NCBI GenBank assembly: GCA_002394685.1
Contig: DGUP01000057.1
Location: forward strand, 2,924-46,170
From: Treponema sp. UBA4307
Lineage (GTDB): Bacteria; Spirochaetota; Spirochaetia; Treponematales; Treponemataceae
Reading direction: 5' to 3'
Length of the DNA: 43,247 nucleotides
Part shown: piece by piece, positions 17,912-26,704 of the stretch
How positions within the stretch are numbered: the stretch's first letter is position 1
How the letters are laid out: each line of letters starts with the position of its first letter
Notes under the pieces: model-generated
What the model was told of the DNA's origin: nothing
What the model saw: only the letters and a program-made list of their open reading frames with translations
Databases searched by the model: none
Position numbers and translations under genes: made by a program

Positions 17912-19417
17912 TTATGAATTTATAGAAGTATTCTTTACAACAACATCGTGAGCTGAACCTTCACTGATTGTTGTAGAACTTACCAGAGTTATCTTTGCTT
18001 TTTCCTGAAGTTCAGGGATTGAAAGGGCACCACAGTTACACATTGTATGTATAACCTTGCTCATACTCATCTGAACACCATCATGGAGATGACCTGCATA
18101 TGGTACGTAAGAATCTACGCCTTCTTCAAAAGCCATTCCTTTTTTTCCACCCAGATCATAGCGCTGCCAGTTACGGGCACGATTTGAACCTTCACCCCAG
18201 TATTCCTTAACGTAATTACCGTTAACAATAAGCTTGTTTGTTGGAGATTCGTCAAAGCGGGCAAAATAGCGGCCAAGCATGATAAAGTCTGCACCCATTG
18301 CAAGGGCCAGTGTCATATGATAATCGTGTACAATTCCACCATCAGAGCAGATTGGAACGTAAATTCCGGTCTTTGCGTAATATTCGTCACGGGCTTTTGC
18401 AACTTCAATTGTAGCAGTAGCCTGACCACGGCCAATACCCTTCTGTTCACGGGTAATACAAATTGAACCGCCGCCAATACCAATCTTTACAAAATCTGCA
18501 CCGTTTTCTGCAAGGAACATAAATCCGTCACGGTCAACAACATTACCTGCACCAACCTTTGCATTTGGCCACTTGGCGTGAATGTCGTGAAGGGCACGGG
18601 CCTGCCATTCAGTAAAACCTTCTGAAGAATCCAGAGTCATAATATCAACCCCTGCTTCAAGAAGGGCTGGAACTCTGTCCATATAGTCACGGGTATTAAT
18701 ACCTGCGCCAACAATATAGCGGTGCTGCTTGTCCAGCAGTTCCTTAGGATGATTTTCGTGAGAATCAAAATCCTTTCTGAAAACAAGAGAAACAAGGTTT
18801 CCGTTCTTATCAATTACAGGAAGCTGATTTACTTTGTGAGCCCAGATTTTATCATTTGCTTCAGAAAGAGTAATTCCATCCTGACCAGTAATAAGGTCCT
18901 TGAATGGAGTCATATATTCGCTTACTTTTGAATGTGCAGGAACATGGTCAATTCTGAAATCGCGCTCAGTAATAATTCCTTCCAGCTTACCGTGTGAAGT
19001 ACCATCGGCTGTAACTGCAATTGTAGAGTGTCCGGTGCGTTCAATCAGTTCAACAACTTCTTCCAGAGTCTGATCAGGGCGGATATTTGAATCAGAAGTT
19101 ACAAATCCAGCCTTATAAGACTTAACTCTTGCAACCATTGCGGCCTGCTTTTCGATTGGCTGTGAACCATAGATGAAAGAAATTCCACCTTCCATTGCCA
19201 GGGCAATTGCCATTTTGTCATCTGAAACTGACTGCATAACTGCTGATGTAAGGGGAATGTTCATGTAGAGAGCTGACTCTTCACCAGCTTTCTTGTTGTA
19301 GCGGACAACAGGTGTTCTCAGGGAAACATTATCCGGAATGCAGTCTGCAGAAGTATAACCTGGAATCAGGAGATACTCACCAAAAGTGTGTGATGGTTCT
19401 TCATAAAAGTATGCCAT
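17912..19417 (-). CDS. guaB: IMP dehydrogenase of the Tritrichomonas-like type
   Basis: Oxidises IMP to XMP with NAD+, the first step to GMP. The 501-residue protein has a TIM barrel interrupted by two CBS domains (about 110-225). The active-site loop is GIGGGSICITREQKGIGRGQ with catalytic Cys320, where most bacterial enzymes read GPGSICTTR. From memory, the whole protein tracks the IMP dehydrogenase of the protozoan Tritrichomonas foetus (catalytic Cys319): an N-terminus like YNEPCHTFNEYLLIPG, SVSDDKMAIALAMEGGISF, the CSDGGIVHDYHMTLALAMGA stretch and WGEGSNRARNWQRYDLGGK. That parasite gene has been discussed as bacterial in origin. The ATG at 19417 has AGAGGA 6 bases upstream; longer in-frame starts lack this. 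Confidence 0.95.
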   Translation of the reverse strand: MAYFYEEPSHTFGEYLLIPGYTSADCIPDNVSLRTPVVRYNKKAGEESALYMNIPLTSAVMQSVSDDKMAIALAMEGGISFIYGSQPIEKQAAMVARVKSYKAGFVTSDSNIRPDQTLEEVVELIERTGHSTIAVTADGTSHGKLEGIITERDFRIDHVPAHSKVSEYMTPFKDLITGQDGITLSEANDKIWAHKVNQLPVIDKNGNLVSLVFRKDFDSHENHPKELLDKQHRYIVGAGINTRDYMDRVPALLEAGVDIMTLDSSEGFTEWQARALHDIHAKWPNAKVGAGNVVDRDGFMFLAENGADFVKIGIGGGSICITREQKGIGRGQATATIEVAKARDEYYAKTGIYVPICSDGGIVHDYHMTLALAMGADFIMLGRYFARFDESPTNKLIVNGNYVKEYWGEGSNRARNWQRYDLGGKKGMAFEEGVDSYVPYAGHLHDGVQMSMSKVIHTMCNCGALSIPELQEKAKITLVSSTTISEGSAHDVVVKNTSINS

Positions 19418-19451
19418 ATTGTCCTCTTGTGATAGTGATAATTTTGTGGGA

Positions 19452-19469
19452 GACCTGCAGTAACAGGTC
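19452..19469. promoter_or_regulatory. Perfect hairpin in the guaB 5' region
   Basis: GACCTG and CAGGTC form a perfect 6-bp stem with a 6-base loop about 35-52 bases upstream of the guaB start. There is no T run, so it is not a terminator. It could be an operator or an mRNA structure. No purine riboswitch consensus was recognised. Confidence 0.3.
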
Positions 19470-19540
19470 CTAATTATCGACTTATTATAGTGAAATATTG
19501 AAGATATGACAATTAAGACAAAGGGCATTCTTGAAGGAAA

Positions 19541-19577
19541 TAAAAAAAAATCTCCTGCAAGACATGCTCACAGGAGA
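19541..19577 (-). terminator. Intrinsic terminator after ftsH
   Basis: On the minus strand TCTCCTG pairs with CAGGAGA around a 13-base loop, followed by nine T residues. It lies directly after the ftsH stop. Confidence 0.9.
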
Positions 19578-19602
19578 TCTTTTACAGGATTGATTTTATG
19601 GA

Positions 19603-21681
19603 TTATTTATCCTGACTTTTTCTGGCACGAGGCTTTTTAGCTTTGTCAGCATCATCTTTACCAGCTTTATCTGTTAAAGATTTAGCCTTTTTTTCAGCTT
19701 TAGCACTTGCTTCCAGTTCAGAGGCATGCTTTTCAGCCTTAATAATTTCGTAGAACTCCTTGCCGTCCATTGTTTCAATTTCCATAATTCTTTTGGCAAT
19801 GAAATCAAGAAGCTGCTTTTTACCAGTTAAAAGCTTAACTACATACTTATAGCGCTCTTCAATTACGCGGGAAATCTCTTCATCAATAAACTTCTGGGTT
19901 TCTTCAGAGAATTCACGTACGAGACTTGGTTCTGGAGAACCGTATCCGCCACCCCTCTTTCCCAGAGTCATATTCTTGAACTTGCTGCCCATACCGTAAA
20001 CAGTAATCATATCCCGGACAATATCTGTTGCCCGCTGAATATCATTTGAAGCACCAGTAGAAATTTCTCCCAGCATTACCTGTTCTGCAGCACGGCCGCC
20101 CAGGAGGGTATCAATTTCGTTAATCATATCCTTCTGAGTCTTAAAGAAGCTTTCCTCTTCTTCCCTGTACTGGGTAAATCCGCCCACACCATGTGAACGT
20201 GGAACAACTGTAATCTTATTAACAGGAGGATAATCCGGAGTAAAGGCACCAACAAGGGCATGACCTGTCTCGTGATATGCAACAAGTCTGCGTTCCTTTG
20301 CATTTTCACCACGAGTCTTCTTTTTAAGACCAATGCTTACCTTATCAATAGCTTCGTTCAAATCTTCCATTGCAACTTTCTTGCGGCCATTTCTAACGGC
20401 AAGAAGTGCGGCTTCGTTAATAACGTTAGCCAGATCTGCACCGGCAAATCCTGAAGTACCATGGGCAATTGAATTCAAATCAACGCTGTCTTCCATCTTA
20501 ACATTCTTTGCATGAATCTTAAGAATAGCCTCACGCCCCTTAACATCCGGACGTTCAACAGGAACCTGGCGGTCAAAGCGGCCTGGACGAAGCAGAGCAG
20601 GATCCAGTACATCTGCACGGTTTGTAGCGGCAAGTACGATTAAACCCTTTTCGTTATCAAATCCGTCCATTTCTACCAGAAGCTGGTTCAATGTCTGTTC
20701 TCTTTCATCGTTGCTTGAAAGACTGTTTGCACGGCTCTTACCAATGGCATCAATTTCATCAATAAAAATGATACAAGGGGCTTTTTCCCGGGCAGTCTTA
20801 AAGAGATCGCGTACACGGCTGGCACCCACACCAACAAACATTTCTACAAAGTCTGAACCTGAAATTCTAAAGAAAGGAACGCCTGCTTCACCAGCAACAG
20901 CTCTTGCAAGAAGAGTCTTACCGGTTCCAGGAGGTCCTACAAGGAGAACACCCTTTGGAATTTTACCACCAATATCAGTGTATTTTTTAGGATTCTTGAG
21001 GAAGTCTACAACTTCTACAAGTTCTTCTTTAGCTTCATCAACACCGGCTACATCAGCAAAACGGGTTTTAACCTTGCCTTCATCTACAGCCTTGTTTTTG
21101 CCTCCACTTCCAAGCACACTGCCCATGCCGCCCAGACCGTTTCCCATCCTTCTGAATACAAGGAAGTAAAGCAGAAGGAAGAATATAATAGGAATGGAAA
21201 GCTGAAGCATCAGCTGAAGGAAATAGTTGTTGGATTTATTAACAAACTTATAGTTTACGTTTTTTTCTTCAAGAAGATTGATGAATTTTTCCGTAAGAAC
21301 ACCATTTGTTTTATAAACAGTACCTTCGTTTGAAGAAGAGGCAAAAATCTGAGCCAGACCAGAAGCAGAGCTTTCAGCAACAGCCTCTTTTGTATAGCCT
21401 GTAAAGACAGATTCATTAATTTCAACACGTACAATTTTTCCACTGCTGATTAAATCCCGGAAAGTTGAATAATCAACAAATTCACCATTGCTGCGCGGAT
21501 ACATCAGCAGATTAAAAATAACAACAACTCCCACAATAACCAGAAGGAAAATCCAGAAAGGTACTCTTTTCGGCTTATTAGGACCATTTCCCTTTTTATC
21601 CTTATCATCTGTAGAAAGCTTAAAGAAATCGTATGGATCGTCGTTATTGTCTTTTTTGCGTTTGTCGTTTTCGTCGCTCAT
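19603..21681 (-). CDS. ftsH: ATP-dependent zinc metalloprotease FtsH
   Basis: Membrane-bound AAA+ protease that degrades misfolded and short-lived membrane and cytosolic proteins. The 692-residue sequence has an N-terminal cytosolic Lys/Asp-rich stretch, TM1 at about 41-62, an extracytoplasmic domain and TM2 at about 155-178. The AAA module carries Walker A GPPGTGKT, Walker B IIFIDEIDAIG and the second region of homology (ATNRADVLDPALLRPGRFDR). The zinc site HETGH has His470, Glu471 and His474. The C-terminus is Lys/Ala-rich (KKAKSLTDKAGKDDADKAKK), as in several spirochaete homologues. It is monocistronic, with its own terminator. Confidence 0.97.
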   Translation of the reverse strand: MSDENDKRKKDNNDDPYDFFKLSTDDKDKKGNGPNKPKRVPFWIFLLVIVGVVVIFNLLMYPRSNGEFVDYSTFRDLISSGKIVRVEINESVFTGYTKEAVAESSASGLAQIFASSSNEGTVYKTNGVLTEKFINLLEEKNVNYKFVNKSNNYFLQLMLQLSIPIIFFLLLYFLVFRRMGNGLGGMGSVLGSGGKNKAVDEGKVKTRFADVAGVDEAKEELVEVVDFLKNPKKYTDIGGKIPKGVLLVGPPGTGKTLLARAVAGEAGVPFFRISGSDFVEMFVGVGASRVRDLFKTAREKAPCIIFIDEIDAIGKSRANSLSSNDEREQTLNQLLVEMDGFDNEKGLIVLAATNRADVLDPALLRPGRFDRQVPVERPDVKGREAILKIHAKNVKMEDSVDLNSIAHGTSGFAGADLANVINEAALLAVRNGRKKVAMEDLNEAIDKVSIGLKKKTRGENAKERRLVAYHETGHALVGAFTPDYPPVNKITVVPRSHGVGGFTQYREEEESFFKTQKDMINEIDTLLGGRAAEQVMLGEISTGASNDIQRATDIVRDMITVYGMGSKFKNMTLGKRGGGYGSPEPSLVREFSEETQKFIDEEISRVIEERYKYVVKLLTGKKQLLDFIAKRIMEIETMDGKEFYEIIKAEKHASELEASAKAEKKAKSLTDKAGKDDADKAKKPRARKSQDK

Positions 21682-21756
21682 TTTAACTCCATTTAAGTTT
21701 CATGTAGTATTAAATATAAGGTAATTTGATTAATTAATCCATAAAAAAATGATTAT

Positions 21757-21790
21757 AAAAAAAAGCGCCTTCCTGTTACGAAAGGCGCTT
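21757..21790 (-). terminator. Intrinsic terminator after the flgN-fliS pair
   Basis: On the minus strand AAGCGCCTT pairs with AAGGCGCTT around a 10-base loop, followed by a run of T residues. Confidence 0.9.
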
Positions 21791-21811
21791 CATCTATACT
21801 GGAAAGCAGTT

Positions 21812-22297
21812 TTATGCGTTGATGTAGACCCTTGAACCCACGTTGCCGTTTTCCCCGTAAACTGACTGGCGGTTTTTATAAGGATTTTTCATCTTGAGCA
21901 TCTGCTCCTTAAGCTGACTTATATGAGTCTTAAGAAGATTTCTGTTCTTTTCATTCTGCTCAAGAACCTGTGACTGAAGCCGCTCCAGATCCTTCTGAAT
22001 CTGATTAATAGGAAGGGCTTCCTGTGGATTATACCGGGCTGCCTGGGAAGACTGATAAAGTTCCTGCATTGGCATAATAACCTTCTGTAAAGAACCAATG
22101 CTCTGCACAATCTGAGACTCAAGTTCGCTGTGAGCAATAAGTGCATCAGCATCTTCCATGGAGATTTTACTTTCCTGCATTTCAAGAACATTCAAATATT
22201 CCTGAAACTTTGAACGCTGTTGCTCCAGCAAAGTCCTGAATCTCCTGAGAATGGCAATTCTTTCGTCCAACTCTGTTTGTGTGAGCTGCTTTTCCAT
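21812..22297 (-). CDS. flgN: FlgN-like flagellar export chaperone
   Basis: A 161-residue, almost wholly helical protein: long heptad-like stretches (RIAILRRFRTLLEQQRSKF, then LQSQVLEQNEKNRNLLKTHI) and a flexible Asn/Gly-rich C-terminus. This matches the FlgN family, cytosolic chaperones for the hook-filament junction proteins FlgK and FlgL. Assignment rests mainly on architecture and on the fliS gene 24 bases upstream on the same strand. A GAGGGG ribosome-binding site precedes the ATG. Sequence identity to enteric FlgN is low, as usual for the family. Confidence 0.75.
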   Translation of the reverse strand: MEKQLTQTELDERIAILRRFRTLLEQQRSKFQEYLNVLEMQESKISMEDADALIAHSELESQIVQSIGSLQKVIMPMQELYQSSQAARYNPQEALPINQIQKDLERLQSQVLEQNEKNRNLLKTHISQLKEQMLKMKNPYKNRQSVYGENGNVGSRVYINA

Positions 22298-22321
22298 AGT
22301 TCCCCTCTTTTTTACCCTAAA

Positions 22322-22783
22322 TTAGCCTGTAATGTTCACAACCGGTCTGTCCTGTGGTACTGCAGTCTTTGTATTAGCAGTGCTGTTTGCAGCAAGAACC
22401 CAGGAATCCCTGAGATCTGAGAGCATCTTAAAGATATCGCTCAGCATTTTTTTGTTGTGGCTTATGCTGCATTCAAGAAGACGCTGGTTGAACCAGATGT
22501 ACAATGAAAGCAGGTTTTTGGCTATATCGCCACCCCTGTCCATATCCAGACTGACTTCCAGTTCGGAGATGATGTCGCTGACTTTCTGAATGTAAATACC
22601 GAACTGTTCAGTGTTTGAGGCTTTAATCTTGTTGTTGTCATCAACCAGGGCAATAGCTTTTTCAAGATTAGAAACTGCTGCCTCATAGAGCATAACTACC
22701 AGTTTCCCCTGACTGGCTGTTTTTACTCCAATTTCACGGTATGCGTTGTATCCGCTGCCGTATGCATTTGCTCCGTATGCCAT
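22322..22783 (-). CDS. fliS: Flagellar export chaperone FliS
   Basis: A 153-residue FliS, which binds the C-terminus of flagellin in the cytosol before export. Family signatures: YREIGVKTASQGKLVVMLYEA near the start, then the AIALVDDNNKIKASN helix region, IISELEVSLDMDRGGDIAKNL, and LLSLYIWFNQRLLECSISHN. The ATG at 22783 is used because GGAG lies 7 bases upstream and the family starts just before the Tyr-rich segment. FliS normally sits beside the flagellin-cap genes; here it pairs with flgN, as in several spirochaetes. Confidence 0.9.
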   Translation of the reverse strand: MAYGANAYGSGYNAYREIGVKTASQGKLVVMLYEAAVSNLEKAIALVDDNNKIKASNTEQFGIYIQKVSDIISELEVSLDMDRGGDIAKNLLSLYIWFNQRLLECSISHNKKMLSDIFKMLSDLRDSWVLAANSTANTKTAVPQDRPVVNITG

Positions 22784-22909
22784 ATCTTTCTCCATCCCAC
22801 CTTCTGTACTATTCCCTAAAAATCCCAAAAAGTACAGTTCATTTTCAATATCGGCCCCTAAAAAAATTAGTTTAGCGTTTTTTTTACTTTTTTTTCATAT
22901 AAATGGGTT

Positions 22910-22915
22910 ATAATT
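22910..22915 (+). promoter_or_regulatory. Candidate -10 box for the large lipoprotein gene
   Basis: A consensus TATAAT stands 36 bases before the start codon at 22951. The upstream stretch is T-rich and no convincing -35 box is spaced correctly. Confidence 0.35.
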
Positions 22916-22950
22916 TAGAAAGTAAGCTGAAAAAGCAGGAGGAGTGTTAT

Positions 22951-25900
22951 ATGAGAAAGTTTATGTCAGCTGTAATGGCAGTTTTTTTTGTGCTCTTTTT
23001 TACAGGATGCGGCAACTCTCTTAAACTTGAAAATACCGCTTCATTACTTATTACTTTCCCTAAACCTGAGAGGGGACCTTCTTTCTATAAAAGTAATGAT
23101 ATAACTTATTTTGATGCCATGCTTCTTTACGAAGATACCTCAGATTCTGAAAAATTATATTCGAATCAGGCCGTAGGAGGCAAAATAACAGATTTACCAC
23201 TGGGAAACGTAAAACTCACAGTTAAAGTCTTTGATAAAAATTATGAATGTATAGGTAAAGGCAGCACATCATTCACCCTAAAGCCAGGCTTTAATAAAGT
23301 TAAGATGGATATTTACCTTAATAATGAAGCCATTTTACCTTCTTACATGCCGGGCTCAGGACCGGATAACCGCTGCAGTTCAGTTGAGGAACTGAGGGCA
23401 GCAGTTGCGGCTGTAGACAAAGGCCAGAAAGCAACAGGGATTTACGTGGGAGCAGAAGCCCTTAGTGCAGAGCCCGTTGATTCATTTGAAATTCCGGAAG
23501 GAGTTTCCGTAAACCTTCACTTTGGAGAAGAAGACTCTGAAAGCGGAACTTCCATTTACAGCGGAATCACAATTACAAACTATGGAAACCTTACAATCAC
23601 AAATGATTCTGCCGGTACTTTATATTTTGAAGACAACGGTCTTGTTAATTCCCTGGGAGGAACTCTTACCCTTAACAAAATCGGCTTTCAGGAAATTCAG
23701 GTTTCAGCTACAGAAGTCAACTTAAACAATACAGATTTTGTTCATTATTATCAGGAAGGTAACGGACTGAAAACCTATGCCAGAAACAGAATCTACCTTG
23801 AGAACTCAAGCTCACTTTATCTTTATGGAAAAAATGATGCAGATATTCTTGCCAACAGCAGCAGCAATACAATTTATGTTACCCGCTCCTGTTCGGAAAA
23901 TTCAGCCGCAGTCAATGAAAGTTTTGATAACAATGAATGGATAAAAGTTGAAGGAGTATTTGTTTCTTCACAGGAAAATATTCTGGAAGAATACCCTTCA
24001 GTAAAGAGTCTTTTGCAGAAAAAGGTTGACCTCAATGATTATGTTTATCCCTACAATCCAAATGAATTCACTGATTATTCTGAAGATTACTACATTGATG
24101 AAAACGGAAATTTCAAACTTACAGCAGCAGATTTTGACAGTATGCTGAATGGAACGGATTCTGTTTACTACCTTTCACCTTTTGTAAGTTTTGTGACACA
24201 GGAAAGGCCATCCAGTCCAGTACAAATAACAAGAAACCTGACTATCAAAACTAAACCTCTAAAAAAGGCCTACTGGGATGAATATGAAAGCATTCTGAAT
24301 AATGAGGCTATGAAAGCTAATCTTCCTTTATACTCAGAGATAGCTGGAGAAAACTCAAACAATTATTTGTATACAGTAACAAATGGAAGTACTTTCCACC
24401 TGGAAAACGTTATGTCAAGCGGAGGGGAAGCATGGGCAGGTCTTTTCAATGTAAACTCAGGTGCAACTCTTGAACTTGTTAATACCAGCATTTCTTATGA
24501 AACCAGAAGCTTTTATTATATAAAAAATGAAGGAAAAGCTCTTTTAAATAATGTAAGCCTCACTTGTATGGCCCCTTCCTCCGACTGCAGGGAAGATATT
24601 TACTCGGACAATAGTGGCCGCCTGATTTTTGACGGAACAAATGAATTAGCTTACGGCATTTATTTAGGTAACACTTCCCAGATTGAATTAGGAAAAGATT
24701 TTAGTATTAGTTACAATTCTGATAATCTCGTACAGCCTATATATCTTTACATTGATTCCTTAACGAGCAGACAGCTTATCCTTAATAAATACAATTACTC
24801 AAAAGTTTCTCTTGCATTTAGTGTAATAAACAAAGGTGCCGTAACAGGTTCAGATTTATACCCTGTTACACATGACGGTTACATTGCCTCCCTGATTTCC
24901 ACCTATTCTGGATTCATTGCAGCAATTAATAACGGACAGAAAGATATTTTTCTGGCAGATAATTTCCCGACTGATACTACAAGCACAAATCTCACACCAG
25001 TAACAGTAAGCAGCGGAACTTTATACATTACAGGAATTTCTCAAGGCGCAATAGTTAAACCTGCCATTAATGCTGCAAACTTTGATATTGCCGAAAATGG
25101 AGCCCTCCTTACTGTTAATGAAGGTGCAAAACTTGTTTTACAGAATGTTCTCTTGAAAAATACTACATTAACCACAGATACCATTAATTCATCCAGTCTT
25201 ATAAATCTGGTAAACGTTAAGGGTTCTCTTTCAGCAGATTCTGTAACTTTTGCAGGAAACACTGGAAACAATATGATTAAAGCAGACTCATCTTCCATTA
25301 CAAATCTGGAAAACTGCTATTTTTCTAATTTGATTGATGATAATGGTATTATACTCACAACCTTTGAAGACATTTCAGGTTATAACGCAGCAACCTCCAG
25401 CGCACCATTTATTTACACAGCAGCAGGCACCACACTTAACGCCATTAGTTCTCACTTCTACGGAAATGATGTGACAGGTTCTTCTGTTAAAGGCGTTGCA
25501 TTGGAAGTTACAAGCAGTTACGAAACGCCTAGTAATGTTCTTCTAAAAGACTGTGATTTTGAATTGTGCAGTGGCTCTACTATTAAAGACGCCTTGATTT
25601 TATCAAAGAACAGCAACGCTTCAACCATTAAAGGTGATATCAAACTTGACGGAATAAGAGCTTCAAATAACGATAGTGTAACATACTCTTTATCAACACA
25701 AATGAATGTTATTTTGGACGGACAAATTTCTCTTGATCATGCTATATATTTTGATAATGACTACGGTGAACCTGATCTTATAAAGGGCAGTAATCTCAGT
25801 TTGATTGACGATAATAAAATATTTGTTGATTTTGACTGGGCAGCATCAAGAGCAGAGTCGAACTGTGAATACCTATTCAGCAATGATGCAGATGGTTCAG

Positions 25901-26646
25901 CAACTTTAAAATATCTCACAGGAAATTCGACACAATGGAAAATAGGACCAGATGGTAAATACTATATTAACTTTTCAGCCTATCCAACTTATTTTAACCG
26001 CGGTTATAAAAACTGGTGTATAACCACAGCCCCTACGCAGGACAATCCATATCCTGGTTATGCTCCATCAAGTACAAGAAGATTTATCTGTCTTGCATCA
26101 TCTCCAGTATCCATAACTGCAAGGTCTACTAAATGGATGGGTATAGAAAACGAATTTACTCTTGAAGGAAATAATTTACTTACCCTTTATAATACAAACA
26201 CGAGTAACTCAGTTCATCACGTTAAAGTACAGAGTTATTATCCTGTAAGCATATCCGGTACAATCATAAAGTCTGATGGTCCTATTCCACTGATAATTGA
26301 AAAAAGCCGTGAAGTAAATGTTTCAGATTGTGAGTTTATAAATAATAATGCAGACTCAATTTATGGTCTGGCCTTATATTCTGGAGTCTTAAACCTTAAA
26401 CTCAAGGAAGGTACCTCTAATAAAATCCTGCTGAATACAGAAACTTATTATGATACACAGCTTAACCTGTCCAATGTTGAAGCAGTTACAGGTCAGACTC
26501 TTCAGATTTTTGTAGATGAAGCGGCTGACCTTGATAAAATCAAAATCACAGGTCTGGAAGATTATATACAAAATACAGATTACTACTTGAAGTCAAAAGA
26601 CGGCAGTGACCTTCACTTAAACGAAGACGGAACTATAAGCCAGTAA
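22951..26646 (+). CDS. Very large lipoprotein with beta-helix-like repeats
   Basis: A 1231-residue lipoprotein: signal peptide with lipobox FFTGC. An N-terminal domain of about 100 residues follows (ASLLITFP, then GKITDLPLGNVKLTVKVFD), resembling PEGA/carboxypeptidase-regulatory beta domains. The remainder consists of short irregular beta-strand repeats. Typical pieces are ITNYGNLTITNDSAGTLYF, NEGKALLNNVSLTC, SGATLELVNTSISY, NGALLTVNEGAKLVLQNVLL and DSSSITNLENCYFSNL. That pattern is characteristic of a right-handed parallel beta-helix as in pectate-lyase-like and Pmp-type surface proteins. No autotransporter barrel is present, so it is probably anchored by lipid on the cell surface or in the periplasm. 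AGGAGGAG precedes the start. An adhesin or glycan-binding role is inference. Confidence 0.8.
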   Translation: MRKFMSAVMAVFFVLFFTGCGNSLKLENTASLLITFPKPERGPSFYKSNDITYFDAMLLYEDTSDSEKLYSNQAVGGKITDLPLGNVKLTVKVFDKNYECIGKGSTSFTLKPGFNKVKMDIYLNNEAILPSYMPGSGPDNRCSSVEELRAAVAAVDKGQKATGIYVGAEALSAEPVDSFEIPEGVSVNLHFGEEDSESGTSIYSGITITNYGNLTITNDSAGTLYFEDNGLVNSLGGTLTLNKIGFQEIQVSATEVNLNNTDFVHYYQEGNGLKTYARNRIYLENSSSLYLYGKNDADILANSSSNTIYVTRSCSENSAAVNESFDNNEWIKVEGVFVSSQENILEEYPSVKSLLQKKVDLNDYVYPYNPNEFTDYSEDYYIDENGNFKLTAADFDSMLNGTDSVYYLSPFVSFVTQERPSSPVQITRNLTIKTKPLKKAYWDEYESILNNEAMKANLPLYSEIAGENSNNYLYTVTNGSTFHLENVMSSGGEAWAGLFNVNSGATLELVNTSISYETRSFYYIKNEGKALLNNVSLTCMAPSSDCREDIYSDNSGRLIFDGTNELAYGIYLGNTSQIELGKDFSISYNSDNLVQPIYLYIDSLTSRQLILNKYNYSKVSLAFSVINKGAVTGSDLYPVTHDGYIASLISTYSGFIAAINNGQKDIFLADNFPTDTTSTNLTPVTVSSGTLYITGISQGAIVKPAINAANFDIAENGALLTVNEGAKLVLQNVLLKNTTLTTDTINSSSLINLVNVKGSLSADSVTFAGNTGNNMIKADSSSITNLENCYFSNLIDDNGIILTTFEDISGYNAATSSAPFIYTAAGTTLNAISSHFYGNDVTGSSVKGVALEVTSSYETPSNVLLKDCDFELCSGSTIKDALILSKNSNASTIKGDIKLDGIRASNNDSVTYSLSTQMNVILDGQISLDHAIYFDNDYGEPDLIKGSNLSLIDDNKIFVDFDWAASRAESNCEYLFSNDADGSATLKYLTGNSTQWKIGPDGKYYINFSAYPTYFNRGYKNWCITTAPTQDNPYPGYAPSSTRRFICLASSPVSITARSTKWMGIENEFTLEGNNLLTLYNTNTSNSVHHVKVQSYYPVSISGTIIKSDGPIPLIIEKSREVNVSDCEFINNNADSIYGLALYSGVLNLKLKEGTSNKILLNTETYYDTQLNLSNVEAVTGQTLQIFVDEAADLDKIKITGLEDYIQNTDYYLKSKDGSDLHLNEDGTISQ

Positions 26647-26654
26647 ACAAAACA

Positions 26655-26690
26655 ACCCCGGAACAACTTCTGCTCCGGGATATTTTTTAT
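26655..26690 (+). terminator. Intrinsic terminator after the large lipoprotein
   Basis: CCCGGA pairs with TCCGGG around an 11-base loop, followed by a short spacer and six T residues. Confidence 0.8.
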
Positions 26691-26704
26691 AAATAAATTG
26701 CCAG

